Part shown: one piece after another, positions 12,054 through 24,600 of the stretch
Layout of the letters: each line of letters begins with the position of its first letter
Position numbering within the stretch: the stretch's first letter is position 1
DNA from: Dactylellina haptotyla
Taxonomy: Eukaryota > Ascomycota > Orbiliomycetes > Orbiliales > Orbiliaceae
Direction of reading: 5' to 3'
DNA: 64,000 nucleotides
NCBI GenBank assembly: GCA_031310005.1
Contig: CM062385.1
Span: 1,550,001 to 1,614,000, forward strand
Notes under the pieces: generated by a model
Seen by the model: the letters and a program-made list of their open reading frames with translations, nothing else
Told to the model about the DNA's origin: nothing
Database searches by the model: none
Position numbers and translations under genes: made by a program

Positions 12054-13498
12054 AATAGTAGGTTTGTTTTTGCCTTTCTCGGACGATATAGGGAAACCAG
12101 CGTGGATGTGCTGTCGTGAGGATTAGGTCAGCAGGAATGGAGGAAGCTGGACACTCGAACTGCCGTGAGAGCGAGTGGGGTTCGGGCCACGGGGCAAAGT
12201 CTATCCGATTCACGGGCTCTTGAAGCGGAGGGATGTGGATGTGGAGGAAGGTGTAGATGGGGGTGGAGGAGTGGGCTGCTGCATGCAGGTTGCAGGGTGG
12301 CGATTGAGGATAGGTCTCGACCTCTCCTCGGATATCTCGTGGATAAGTAAGCTCTTAGCATTTGTAAATCCAATAAACGGGTACCCGATTCGGTGAATGT
12401 TTTCTCTTTTGGCGGAGACAGTACTAGTTTTCCGCATTGTGCGTATTCTTGTGCCTTAGTTTTGCGGTTTTCCGAAGGCATCCAGCCTTTTCTCCCGTAG
12501 TTACATTTTTAGAGAGCTATCTTCCTGTTGGGCTCCATTGTTTTCGTTCTCAGGATCACGCCTAGTTATCCGTTGTAGCCGGCGCGGAGATTAGCTAAGC
12601 CGCTGGCGGGTGGCCCGGCTTCCTAATTGAACCCGCGCGAAACACACTTTGGTAGGTTGCAAGAGAGAGAAATGGGAATCCTGCAAATATAGCTGTTTTC
12701 CCACATTTTTCTCTCGAACTTGGGTGGTTTTTTCAAAAGATGTGAAACCCCGTGAAGATTGGTCAAAAACCAAGAGACAGCAAGATGATAACGTTATTAG
12801 GTTAAACTTTCCCACCCCAATCGTATCCAAGTTCCAGCGATGAACGAATATGCATGACACGGCATATAATTTTTTTCCCAAAATGCAATTAGAAAGTAGA
12901 TATGCCTATTTGTCACAGATCACGTAAATGTTTAAAAACAATCTACTGGTTGGCCATCTTGGTACTTCCTTGCCTTGCAGGTTGTGATGCTACAACAAAG
13001 GAAGGTAGCACAATCCCCATCTGTGCCATGCTAAAATCCTTGATCGGAACGACAATTTAGGCCTCTCAAACCTGATCACAAACCCCTCCTGCCGGTTGAA
13101 ATATCGCATCGTGTATCAAACTCCTAAATGACATTGAATTTGTTCTCGTAAACCGGGCAAATGTTCTCCGATCGTAAACACCCTGTTCTTTTGTGTTTTC
13201 AAATCCCGCCGAAAAGCTATGCTCTAAAGACACAAAACACCCCGAATGCATGGATATAATGCGCAGGAAATTTTGAAACTAGAGAAGAAGAAGAAGAAGA
13301 AGAAACCGATTATATGCCAACTGAATATGGTGCTCTACAAATAATAGCCAAACCACGCAATGCATAAATCATACGGCATATGCACGAGTGGAGGGTTAAA
13401 GCTTCGCCTCTATAACCGAGAGCGGTTTTTCTTCCTTCGTTTATGTCGGGCCCTGATACCCCTACGCACGGCACAACTTTGCATCATCGGTGGAACTA
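12054..13498. other. Intergenic, no gene seen
   Basis: About 1.4 kb between the oxidoreductase start and the NCA2 stop, both on the minus strand. It holds the oxidoreductase promoter on the left and the NCA2 3' UTR on the right. A GAA-triplet run sits at 13283-13302. Open frames are short and unlike any family I know. Confidence 0.55.
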
Positions 13499-15797
13499 TC
13501 ATTTCATCCATTGTGCATACGCCCTATAAGTCGAACACAACATTAGGCTGTCATTTTTTGAGTAGCAAAACAAAAAAGAAAAATGGAACTCACCATCGAA
13601 CCCTCTCCACAACTCCTCTCTGCGCTCTAACCCCATTCTTGATGCTGCCCATTTCCTCCATGTCCTCGAGAAACTCCTTCATGACAACCCCCCTGGGCAG
13701 AACGTACCCTGCGAGCTCTCGTAGCACATGGACCTCACAGAGTAACAACCCATGTTCCTTAAACGTTAGAGTGCTGCTTCGTTGTCCTCGTCCCTCGGTG
13801 GCACGATAGGCCGCGCTCGTGGATAGGATTCGGTCAATATGGCGCAGGATGCGGATCATACGGCCCTTGGCGTCTGATTTCTTGAAACCACTACGGTCAC
13901 CCCAGGCGTTGTTCAGATATCTTGTGGTTCCTACAACTATTAACACACCGGGCGTGAGACCCAGCATACCGAAGAGTAGCTGTTGGGACTTGAGCATGTT
14001 GTCGATACCGCTTACTGCGACTTCGAGATCAACTTTGGTTTTTTGTATCTGGATCAAAAGTGAACGCAGGAGTTCCCCAGTGACGGCTCCCCGTATTGGC
14101 TTCTTGAGATCCTGTTCATAGACTTTAAGAACTGGTGTTAGGTCACCCTGTTTGACATTTTCACGGATGATTTCAATCTGTTGTGGGGTGAGAGCCGCCG
14201 CAGTAATGTTATTATCCAGTGCCGTAGCAGGATTGTCAATGGCGAAATCGACAACCATCCGCTCCAAGCTCTCGCGATCGGATATAAGTGATTCCCGACT
14301 CATAAGTGCGACATCTTGATCTTCACCTGTCCGGATGGTACCAATGATACGCTTTAGTGGGTCGACGACCCAATTCGCCCAAAAGTCGATGATGGTCTCC
14401 CCTGCTTCTCGGACCCAGGTTTGAATAAATTCCCTTCGGTTGACGAGAACCCGAAAAATAGTCCCAGAAGTAAAGAATAGAGCCGTCAAGGGGATCCAAT
14501 AGCGCACAATCCCACTCGGTCGACCATTCTCCCTGAGGATCTCTTTCGAGAGCTGTTCCTGCTTTGGTAGATGTTTCTGTAGCATTTCCTGTAGTTTGAC
14601 TGAGAGCACATAAGGGATTACGGCATCTTTCTTCCCATCCGTCAGACTGGTGATCGAAACGCCCAAATTGGACCCTCTCCTACCGCCTATGCCGCCACCT
14701 TCAAGTCCGCTCGCGGCGCTATCACCATCAGCGAATGGTACATCATCAAACCCCGCAACTCCATTGCTAGACCCCGTAAACACGAGGTCCTCAAACTGCT
14801 CCACCCCTCCGACTTGATGAATATTGCAGACGTTCTTGACCACATTCTCCATCAGCACGACACTTCTCTCCACGACGCCTTTCCAATCCTCCTTGTCGTC
14901 CTCACTCTCAAAAGTCAACCCTTCGTTCATGATAACACCGAGCGCGGACGCCTGCATCGACCGTAGCTTACTGATGTTAGCATGTTTCTGATGAATCGCA
15001 TGCGTAATCAGTGCGAAAGGTGAGACAAATCGCGCGTTCAAGCTGGATAAGCTCCGTTCCCTCAACGAGGTCTTAACGAGGCCGTAAAATCTCTTTGCAG
15101 TCTCGGAGAGACCCGCGGCTTCGGCCTGTATCTCGTCCGCGCCAATCCAATCTCTCCGCTCCAGACGGGACTTTGCGTCATAGTATACATCCTTGGCGAA
15201 GGAGTAAAGACGCCAGGGCGATGTTTGAAGTGAGTAGAGGAGAGTGTAGCGGTATGAAGAAAGAACTTCGTCCCAGTAGTAAATGTCATCACTTAAGGGG
15301 AGGGTCTCATCGACGAGGGAGCTGAGGATGACGCCATAGGTCTGGATGGCAGCTTTGGAAACGATGAGCCATGAGAGTTCGTGTTCGAGGTAGGCTTCCT
15401 GTTCCTGCTGGGTAGAGATTGTGTCCCCGTCGTTCTCGGTGACGGTGGTGATCGATATGTCAGCTAGGGATAGCAGAGATATGATCTGTTGCGCAGTGAG
15501 GACGGTGGAGGACGTCGACGATAGCGACTTGATGACCGCTTGCAGCTTATTGATTCGGTGGGATAGCGGTGCCTGAAGGGATATTTCTCTGGTTGGTTCG
15601 GAGCCTGGACCCGCAGAGGGAGCTAGTGCAGTGGGAAGAACGAGGGAGAGGTGTTCGAGGTGCAGCCGGTCCAGCTGCAAGTCTATGGCGCGGACCTGGC
15701 TGGAGCGAGCGAGGAAAGCGGGCGGGTGTGTCAGTGGAGGGATTGGGAAGAAAGACGGAGGCAGTCGGGGAATAGCTTACTCCGCGACAAAGCTCAT
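13499..15797 (-). CDS. NCA2: Mitochondrial nuclear control of ATPase protein 2 (Nca2)
   Basis: Mitochondrial membrane protein needed in yeast for correct expression of the mitochondrial ATP6/ATP8 mRNA. Exons are 15797-15781 (17 nt), 15699-13594 and 13523-13499 (25 nt); introns are 81 and 70 nt; 715 residues. The micro-exons are supported by sequence: the first gives MSFVADQVRAIDLQLDRL and the last gives ERVRWAYAQWMK and a stop, matching the family's conserved C-terminus. Hallmarks are the YWDEVLSSYRYTLLYSLQTS block (about 140-160), hydrophobic segments IPLTALFFTSGTIFRVL and LLFGMLGLTPGVLIVVGTTR, and DFWANWVVDPLKRI between them. Without the last splice the frame stops just after RVRW. The left flank to the convergently unoccupied 13.4 kb shows no other gene. 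Confidence 0.93.
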
Positions 15798-17583
15798 TGG
15801 GAACTAGGCACAATGAGAGGCGAGAGGTATCTCAATGCGATGGCGATGGCGGCGGCGGTGGAGGAGGAAGGGTCGTGAAGTTGATTGATATCAATCGGTC
15901 AATTGGGCTCAGAACGGATTCCGGGCGGGCTGCGTTGGAGTGGGGTTGACATCATCCTCCACCTCCACATTTCGCACCGCTCAGGCTCCCCCATCAGGTT
16001 CCCCAATCTAGCCGCCCAGCAGCGACCGCGATGGCATCGACGACACAATCAAGAATACTTTCTTCTCTGCATCAATCGAGCAGCTGGCAAGGGACGTCTG
16101 CTCATGGCTGACTGTCAGCACCCGTCGGTTCTGATCCCGGAGCGTTTGAGGAGCGTTTCGCGGAGGACTCGCAGTGCAATAATAGCATCTCGTCCAGGAT
16201 GACACCAACAGAACCTACCCGCTTGCGGCTCAAAATCATGATTAACCTACGACGAACCAGGAATGCGCCGACCCCAATGACGCCACAGCAAGTGCAAGCG
16301 CAGGCAAGCAGAATAAGCATGCTACATGTGCATGACATTAGCTCCATTGACGATTTGTTCAAGGAAGCTCGGTCGCTTTCAGGGCTCCGTGCTCCGGCCG
16401 CTGCCTCGGCCGTGGGCCAAAACTTCCGTGGGCAGGGCGCGAGGCCATGCACCAAGCCGTTTCGAGGCATCAATCTGCTAAACTCCAATGCTATCTCCGT
16501 CCCGGCGGGTGCCGTTTTTTTTATTTTGTTCGGTTTTCCTTCGTTTCCCTCGCTTTCCCACCCTTCCTTCGCCCTGCAAGTCATAGCCACGGGGCTAATC
16601 CGCCCAATTACCATTTCCTCTGACTAAGATCTTAGTCAAGGGTCCGCTGCCAGTTCCGACTGCGAGAGGTCTTCGGAGCGAGCACAGTACCAAAAAAAAA
16701 CCACACCCGGGCGAAAAGCAAGGCTGGGTCGAAGGCCTGTTGGGCAGGCTGAATAAGCTAGCCGGCCAGAACGCCCCATACAAAGAGGTTACGAAATACC
16801 GACCCATCGCCCGCCTAATTGTGTCGTGGAAATACCCTTCTCGCATAGAATTTATTTTTTCATCAGATGATCGCAAAAGGGTCTCGAAAATAAAGAGTAG
16901 AATTCAATCTTTTTTCCCAGCAGAAAGAAAGAGGATACATGCGTGATGTAATATATATAGTAAGAGGAGGGAAATCAAAAACCTGACTGGTGAGTAAACA
17001 ACAAATAAAACGCCCTTTTAGAAAGATCTATGCTGCGAACAGATACACCATCTGTGGCCGTAAGATAGACATCCAGAGCTACGGTGCATCTTTTTCGGTA
17101 GTATGAACAGATTGTTGCAAGGAAAAGAATGAGAGAGAGAAAAGGCGGATATTAAAAGCCAACGAAAGTCAGAAAAAGAGATAGCAGCCTCCCAATAGAA
17201 TATAATAAAATAATCAAAACATGAAGTTTTTTGTAAAAGCCCAAAGCAATACGGTGGATATGGTATAATTTTAAGGAAAAAGCACAAATAAACAAATAAT
17301 ACACAGAGAACACCGGTGTATAACAAAGACTTTGTATATACAACCATGTATATAAAAGAAGTGAAAACTAAAAAATGTATAGCAAACCAGCTAACTCCTG
17401 ACGCTCAATGCACCGAATAATTTAGAAAGGAAAAAGGCGTGAATGAAACGAACGTAACTAGCGTAAAAGACGAAATTCGGGTGGTGTAACTAGGGATAGT
17501 CTCATGTTTTTGGTTCGCGGTGGCGACAAAAGTGTTGACCTTTTGGAATGCCCATTATTATTTTTTTTTCTTTGAGGAAAAAA
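15798..17583. other. Intergenic with one weak gene candidate
   Basis: This lies between the NCA2 start and the bZIP stop, both minus strand. The right part (16900-17580) is AT-rich and looks like bZIP 3' UTR. The left part holds an uncertain plus-strand reading frame (listed separately) and an overlapping minus-strand frame; nothing else is supported. Confidence 0.5.
16031..16627 (+). CDS. Weak candidate gene, unknown function
   Basis: A plus-strand ATG 234 bp from the divergent NCA2 start opens MASTTQSRILSSLHQSSSWQ, a Ser/Thr/Arg-rich leader of the kind seen in mitochondrial presequences. It stops soon unless spliced. One possible joint (16095 to 16186; donor GTCTGC is weak) continues in frame to 16627 through RLRLKIMINLRRTRNAPTP and DISSIDDLFKEARSLSG. 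I recognise no domain. An opposite-strand frame (16102-16614) carries one hydrophobic segment and is an alternative. The whole model may be chance. Confidence 0.2.
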
Positions 17584-18661
17584 TCATTCGTCGACTCTCG
17601 CCCTCTTGACGCCGGCAACTGGCTCAGAGAGTGCTTTATCATGAATCGAAGATATTGGTGGTAGTTCTGGCTTGAGAGACATTTTGGCTGAGGATGGTCG
17701 ACTGGAGATATGAAGATTCTCGATGTTGAGGCCGGCTGGCGGGTCCGGGAGAGCCTCTCCCTCGCCAAGGTGATCTAGCAGCCGTCGCTGCAAGTGCATG
17801 ATGTATTGTCGGAGAGCGGCATTCTCAGATTCAAGGGCTCCATTTCGTTCCTCCACGGCTTCATAATCGCGAACCTTAGACTCCAGGGACTTGATGTACT
17901 CTTCTTTTCTCGCACGGAAGGCTCTCTAGTTTTTTTTTGACGTCCAAGTTAGCAAACGCGGGTTCGAAACGCAAGGGAGTTTGTTGTTTTGTTTTTTTAG
18001 ATGGGCTTACCTGAGCATTGCGGTTTTGCGCCGCCCTCTTGGAGGTGTTGAGTTCCCTCTTGTGTCGCGAGTCTGCCTTGGAGAGCGAGTCCTCGCCGCC
18101 GCTGCCAGGGCTGAGGCTGGAGCTTGGGCGAATGTCGGCCCTCTGGATGACCGTGGGCGACGAGTTTGGTGCCTGCTGAGAGGACATTGGGGTTGGCTGT
18201 TGCATGGGCTCCTCGCCAGAGATGGCGGAGAGCAGCTGCTTCCGGAGGAGCAATTCGTTATTGGCGTCCTTGCTATTGAGATGAGGGTCGATGGACCAGT
18301 CTCGGACGGGCTGGGCGGACGCGGGCGGCTCGGATTCAATGTTCATCGCGGTGGTTCTCTTGGAGGGTTGTTCGGCGGACGAAGAGGGCGTGTGTTGTTG
18401 TTGGGCGTGGTAGTGGTTGTGGTTGTGGTTGTGGTTGTGGTAGTGGGAGGAAGAGGAAGGAGAGGACTGTTGGTCCTGAAGGCGTGCAAAGCTCGGGATG
18501 TTAGTCGCAGAACTAACACGAGGAGCCTCCTCGACAGGAAGAAGAAGAAGTTTGAGAAAATTATGAGGTACCTGAGTGGAGGTAATCGTGGGAGCAGGGA
18601 GTGTTCGGTGTCCGTTCGCCATTGATACGACTTCAGTCATGGTTGCGGATGTCCCTGGCAC
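17584..18661 (-). CDS. bZIP transcription factor, KapC-like
   Basis: AP-1/KapC-type basic leucine-zipper regulator, expected in the nucleus. Exons are 18661-18572, 18475-18011 and 17925-17584; introns are 96 nt (18571-18476, GTACCT, CTAAC) and 85 nt (18010-17926, GTAAGC, CTAAC); 298 residues. The second splice joins the basic region: SKRAAQNRNAQ to RAFRARKEEYIKSLESKV. The zipper follows (VEERNGALESENAALRQYIMHLQRRL), ending LLDHLGEGEALPDPPAG, a tail arrangement seen in KapC proteins. The usual NRAAQ of KapC is NRNAQ here. The first intron has no stop and is a multiple of three, so retention would add 32 residues. A His/Asn repeat (NHNHNHNHYH) follows that intron. The start is the first ATG; MTEVVSMANG seven codons later is a plausible alternative. 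Confidence 0.88.
18416..18440. repeat. GTGGTT hexanucleotide microsatellite in bZIP coding sequence
   Basis: The plus strand shows about four copies of GTGGTT/GTTGTG; read on the minus strand it encodes the alternating His-Asn run of the bZIP N-terminal region. Length variation here would change protein length without shifting frame. Confidence 0.8.
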
Positions 18662-21600
18662 TCTTGCTGTTTCCCGTGATAGTGGTATCTTTCTTTATTG
18701 CTTTCTTTTGCTCTCTTTCTTTATTTTTCTCTGCGATGGGGAGGAGATCCGAGTGCTACGGCTGGGGCGCCAGCTTGGATGTATTTAAGACGGCGAGAAA
18801 GAAGAAAAATAGAGTATAGGGAAACCAAATAAAATAAAATAGAATAGTCGGCAGTTGTCGAAATTATAATTCGAAGGCCTCGCCGAATGTTCTAGTCGGG
18901 TTTAGTTGAGGGCGGCGTCGTCAACAGGAGCAGGAGAATTATATAATACGGGCTGGGGGTTGTCCGATGTATTTGAGATACCAGCCGTAGCGCAGTGGTA
19001 CTGAGCTGGGTGGGTTATATATAACTATAGCGAGAATGCGAAGTGCGAGAAAAGTAACCGGCAGGGGGTGTAGGTCACAGTAGCTTAAACCGATCCGACT
19101 GGAAGGAATCGATTGAGGAATCAAGGAATCCCAAGGCTGGCTAGATCTTAAATAAATATATATGTCAACGTCAGATGCGGGCGTTCCAGTTAGGCAGGCA
19201 AAGAAATAAATAAAATAGACCCGACCGAGCTAAGGTAAGCTCGAGATGTTTAAGTAATCTGGTTCGCTGGGGCGTATAAGGTTCGAGGGATTGTATTTGT
19301 AGGGAATATATAATATGTGTAATAGCCCGGAGGCTTAGACAAGCAGAGCGGACACAGCAGCAAGCCCAGCAAAAGGCAGCAAAAGGCAGCACCAGCAGCT
19401 GGGAAGAGCCGGCCGAATTTTGCTTCGGGGTTAACTTTGCAGCTGACCCGGCCGCTTAGTCTTGGATTACCTGATCTGCTCTCCAAATGGATGATGGATG
19501 AACCGAACGAACGGCTGCTTGATTGGAAAGAAAATAGTTTATTCTCCGCCGCTGAGGGCTACGACGGCTTTGGGCAAATTAACAATGCCGTACACCGTAC
19601 CGACTTGTCCGATCTCAGCGTGGCGAGAAAGCTATTGTCACGGAGGGTAATCATGTCCGCGTATGCCTCTTGCTCTAAACGACAACCAAAGACAGCAAAA
19701 GGCACCGAGGCCCAGCAGACCAAAGAAATGGCATTTGCCGAACCTGCGAGAGGATGTCTTCGAATCAAATTTCGATTCTTGGATCTGGCTGCGATGATGC
19801 TGGATCGACCCACTCACACCCCCAGAATCCAGTCCCCTTCAAACGAACTCCTCTTTGGCTTGTGGGTTGTTGCTGTCCGCCGGAGAGGGAGGGTTTTCTC
19901 ATTCCCTCCCTCGGTCGGATGCTGCAAATGCCGATGCGAACACGACACTAACCTAGGAAATCACCCACGCACAGTTCCGGAAGGTCTTGCAAGCGGCGGG
20001 AAAGCGGACGGAGTATGTAATCAGGGCCAAAGGATTTTCTGAAACCGTAATACGCTTTCTCAAAATAAATTAAGAAATAATCCTATTGAGGAGGAATTGC
20101 GAATTTCCAACGGGGCAGGCAAAAGGACAACCAGGAACAGCAATCGCAAGGGAGCAAGGGTCCCCGCTCCGCTATCAAATTGCTGATGTCGATATGACCA
20201 ACAGCAGGAAAGACCCGAGATCAGAGGATCGTAGGGCTGGCCTAGATGCGAGCCTGGACGGGACAACGGGAATGGGGGGTGTAATGCAGGTTCGCTCCTT
20301 TGCAGGCTGCGATAATAAGGATAATGATGTAAAAGGAGATAAACAATCGGTGATGATGAGTAAATCAATAATAACCAAAAACAAAATCAATGAAATCAAA
20401 TAATTAATCAAATAAAACAACTTTTCAATGGTGAAAACCAGGGGAATTGTGTGTAGACGCAGGACGGATACGAGGGATATAATCAAAAAGAGACACTTCT
20501 TCTTTTCAATACCTTTTTTTGGATCGTGTAGATGGTTACACGGAAGGAGAATTAAGACGTTAAAGCGGATCTCTGACTGTATATGGAAAATAAAATAGTA
20601 AAAATGAGAGGCAGATTTGAACTCGGAGATCCTCTTGCTTCTTATTTTATACAGACGGGGTGTCTAAGAATTTTATTCCCTTCAGTTTTAATTATTCACG
20701 ACGGCGTTTGAAGTGTTGCAGGGATATTGCGTAGGAGGAACTGGCGATGGTCAGGCTGCTGAGTAATTACCCTAAATGCCCAAGAGACATTTAATAAATA
20801 GAAGAGAAAACAGACGACGGATATTCTCCACCTAAAGAGAAAGTGGGAAAATAAAAGGCTTCAGGGTGGTGCCGACCGTCCGAGGGGATTCTATATACTC
20901 TGCCCGATCCTATGCCTTCCTATACGCCCCGGCAATGAGAATATCAAAAAAGGGACAGCTGGTTGCGTGCGAGGAGTCTGATGTTCTGCCCAACCGCCGA
21001 TTGCTTACTTAAGATTAATTGTTATTAGCCTGGGCGCTCTCTCGCTCGGAACCTTGAACGTTCCGAGAGGATAGGATAAGTTCCTCCTGGGCAGCTATGA
21101 TCAAAGGTAACGTAATGGCACATGCAACCTTTAACTTTGCGATTGCCTGAAACCAACAACCATAACCCCGACCCTGGGTCAAGTTCGGTCCTGTCAGGTC
21201 TTGTACCTGGCCGTGGTAAAAAAGGAACAGCAAGAGGATGAGCGGCCGGCGGGCATAGCGGGCATGCAGAGGGCAGCGGTGGGCACAAATCAAACACAGA
21301 CCAAACAAAAGAACGAGACTAAGCAACTTGGACAACTATTTCGGCATACGAACCTTCTTTTTCCCTTTCCCTTTTCGTTCTTTGGGGGGCTTTTGCGAGT
21401 TTAGATTTTTTTGGGTGTAAAATTGGTTGTGCGCCGGAGACGTTCGGTTCACCCGCACTGGATGCTTAGTCAAAAAAGTATGGTGCTGACTGATCCAGCC
21501 CGACTCGGGATGCAAAAATGAGACCCAAAAAAGAAAGGAAAACGAAGGCTCCACCACACACGTACGAAAGAACTTGACGCTGGGGAAGCAAGAGAAACCG

Positions 21601-24600
21601 GCTGGGGTTCGTTCGTCCGGGAGAGCAGACGTAGGTGTGTAAGCCGTTGGCTATCGAGTTCAGCGCAAAAGCAGGTGGTTCGATGGTCAGCTTTGTCAGG
21701 GTGAAACGCGGGTTTAATATGGAGAAGCCGAGCAATTCGATGTTGGAGTAATCATCAAATTTATCAAAAGGCAAATAAAGCTGAGAGTGAAAGAGAGGGA
21801 GAAGCGATGCTACAGGTTCAGCTCGATGACAAAGGGACGGCTATTTTGGGGCTATATTATATATCCCCTTCCCGTCCAAGAGTAAGTACGCTTGCAGCTG
21901 ACGAGCGAGTTCAAGGCCGCGGGTTTGATGAGCAATTCTCAAAATGCCAGCTTGCGATTCGATGACGCGAAAAGACTCGGGTAACGATGCAATGGGTGGA
22001 AAACAGAAAAAATAAAATAAAAGTATGCTTTTGGCCGCTGCGGTTGAGCAACCCTTACCCACTTGGCCAAAGTCGCTTCGTGAGAAGCTATGCGTCTACC
22101 CGGTCCAAGAGCAGGCACAATCTGCGATCTGATACTGCCCCAGCAGCCTCCCAATCTATTGTCGGTACGTATGTGCGTTTATACATACGTGATGCTGTCC
22201 GTGATTACTGATGTTTCTGGGTTCTTTGCAAACATCGCTGCGTGTGGCCACACACGTTCTCTCTCACCGCTGAGTAACTTTAAGTTATCAATTACAATAG
22301 AATGGGCATTTTATAATGTCTAACCGGGTAACGTGACTGGATTTCTTGCCTCCCCTGGAGCTTGCTTTCGCTGGGACCTCCACTTTATACTGCCGGCTGA
22401 CGAATAGGCTGACGGCCGTCGTTGTTCAAGTGGTGCCTCGCGTGTTGTTGCTGTTGGGCGGTCTGCAATGACTCGACGTGACCCCTCCAAGAAAAAGAAG
22501 GAAAGAAAAGACTCATGGAACACCAACCTTGCTATAAACCATCGCAATCTGGATCTTTCTGGAGAGCCTTCAGGCGTCGCCTAGTGGGGTTGTTCACGAG
22601 GAAGCAAGACGAAGAAGCTGCTCGCCATGATTTACATGCTTTTGCATTTACGGAAAGCGCATTGATCATATTGATGGCCATTCACGGAAGTTGAATTCGT
22701 TAAGCTTTCCACGTACCATATTGCAGGTCGAAAACGAGTGGCTTTGATGGTATCAATACCCATGTCCGCTGGATCTGGATCCTCGATCCCGCCGAATACA
22801 ATACACCGTGGTCTGCTTTTTGGTTCCACCTTTACAACTAACACAATCTGTACACCTGATGCTCTAGATGGAGGATTCAATCCTACTGTGGATCCCGAGA
22901 CTCCCAGCCTGAACAGGTACAAGCTTCACCGGGTTTTTACTAAAGTAATTTCAACAAAATTTAACAAGGGCTAAGCTTTCTCGCCTTCGAAGCGAAGCTT
23001 GCTCCCTCCTTCTGCTGCTGTTACGTTACGTGGGAGTTTTTCGTTGGGAGGCAGCGCTACGGCGAAATACCTCTTCCTGTCCGAGCTTCTTCCTCGTGCG
23101 GCGTGCATGCGCAATGTCTCGTAAATCTAAACCGCTAGATACGAAAAATGTGTACTAATGCAAGACATATCCAGAGCTGGTCCCGATATTCGAAAGTGAG
23201 TTTACTCGAAAATGGAAACCGGAAAGGGGGCAACCGACCACGATGGTAACATCTCGATCATTAGCCTTTGATTACATCAACAGCCGCAGCACTATTTTAC
23301 CTCGTTTGGAGGTTTTTTGGCGGCCCTCAAAATCTTGGTATTTTCAATATTTCTAAGATTGAAACATGATTTCACGATCTCGTAGCCATGTTCACCTGTT
23401 TTACCTGGGTGGGTGCATACGCGAACGCATCTATTATTTGATGACTTATCATCCTTTATTCCTCGTCCGATGATCAGGAAAAAGGGTCCGTTCGGGCGAA
23501 GCTACCACCCTACTAAACACCGACGGTCGGCAACAAAAAGATCAAAAAATAGGAACAAATATGTGTCTGGGAAACCCTCCGACCTGCATGGAAACTTCGG
23601 GTGTAATAGAAAGAACGAAAGTGAGATAGGGACGGAGGTCAAAAATGATCAAAGTTCCAGCAGGATAAAAGCCGTTTGTGGGAAATAACCTAAAAATTTG
23701 CTTCTTACAGTTGGGTGGGATGGCACTTGCTTGCAATCTTGCATCCAAGTTCCAAACATGGCAATATTTAGCCTTACGTAATAAGCCTTACGACCCCATC
23801 TTTGCATCAGCGAACGAGTAATGCTCTTAAACTCGGCTGAAATTTCTCTCGACCGAAAGAGAATTACCCTGAGTAGATCCCGTGACTCCGGGAGTTGAGG
23901 ACCTTAATCAACTTTTTTAAACATCAGCCTTGGGATCAAGCTTCCCTTGGCGGGTATTGAACTCGCTGTGAATTTTCAATAATAACGTTAAAATCTCTAG
24001 GCGCGAGGGAAATAAAATGAACATATGAAATTTGAAATTTGAAATATTGGGGCGCCTCTTTTGCTCCAGCTGGCAGCTACAGCGTAACATTTCCGCATTC
24101 TGCTATCATGAACAGATTATCCACCCACCAGCCTGGTTCTCTGAAACCTCAAAGGATTACATTTTGTTTTCGCCCAGGATGACCTTTTCGCGAATTCGGC
24201 GAATGGGGTATTAAAGCAAGAAAGGCTGCTCGGATAACCAGCTATCGAAACAGAATAGAAGGCTATATATATCACCCCGTTGGAGTAACGTGGGAAATAG
24301 TTAACCGTTTTTGATGGGTATTTGAGACGGGCTAGCAAAAGCTAGACTTGGAGAGCTGGAGCCGCAAGAGGGGGCCTTTTTGCTCAAGGCTATGAGAAAC
24401 AAAAAATAATTCCAAAAAGCCCATATTGCTCGCATCTTCCTACAAATTACTCAGATTGGGAGGGAGATCGCAATCGAGAACCCACGGACGTTTTTTGCAT
24501 TGAGATCGCTATTCCTTCGAGCTGTTTTGTGGTCAGCCCATAACGCCAGCCCCCCGCGTACTGGTTGATCCGGCTGGTCAGGACGGGGTGCAAACGTAAT

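Noticed and set aside
17981-18625. Plus-strand open frame of 214 residues rich in Val
   Set aside because: It is the antisense shadow of the bZIP His/Asn repeat and splice region.
24559-24583. Sequence resembling the 5' end of small-subunit rRNA (ACTGGTTGATCC...)
   Set aside because: Similarity covers only about a dozen bases; the following sequence does not match rRNA and no rRNA gene continues.
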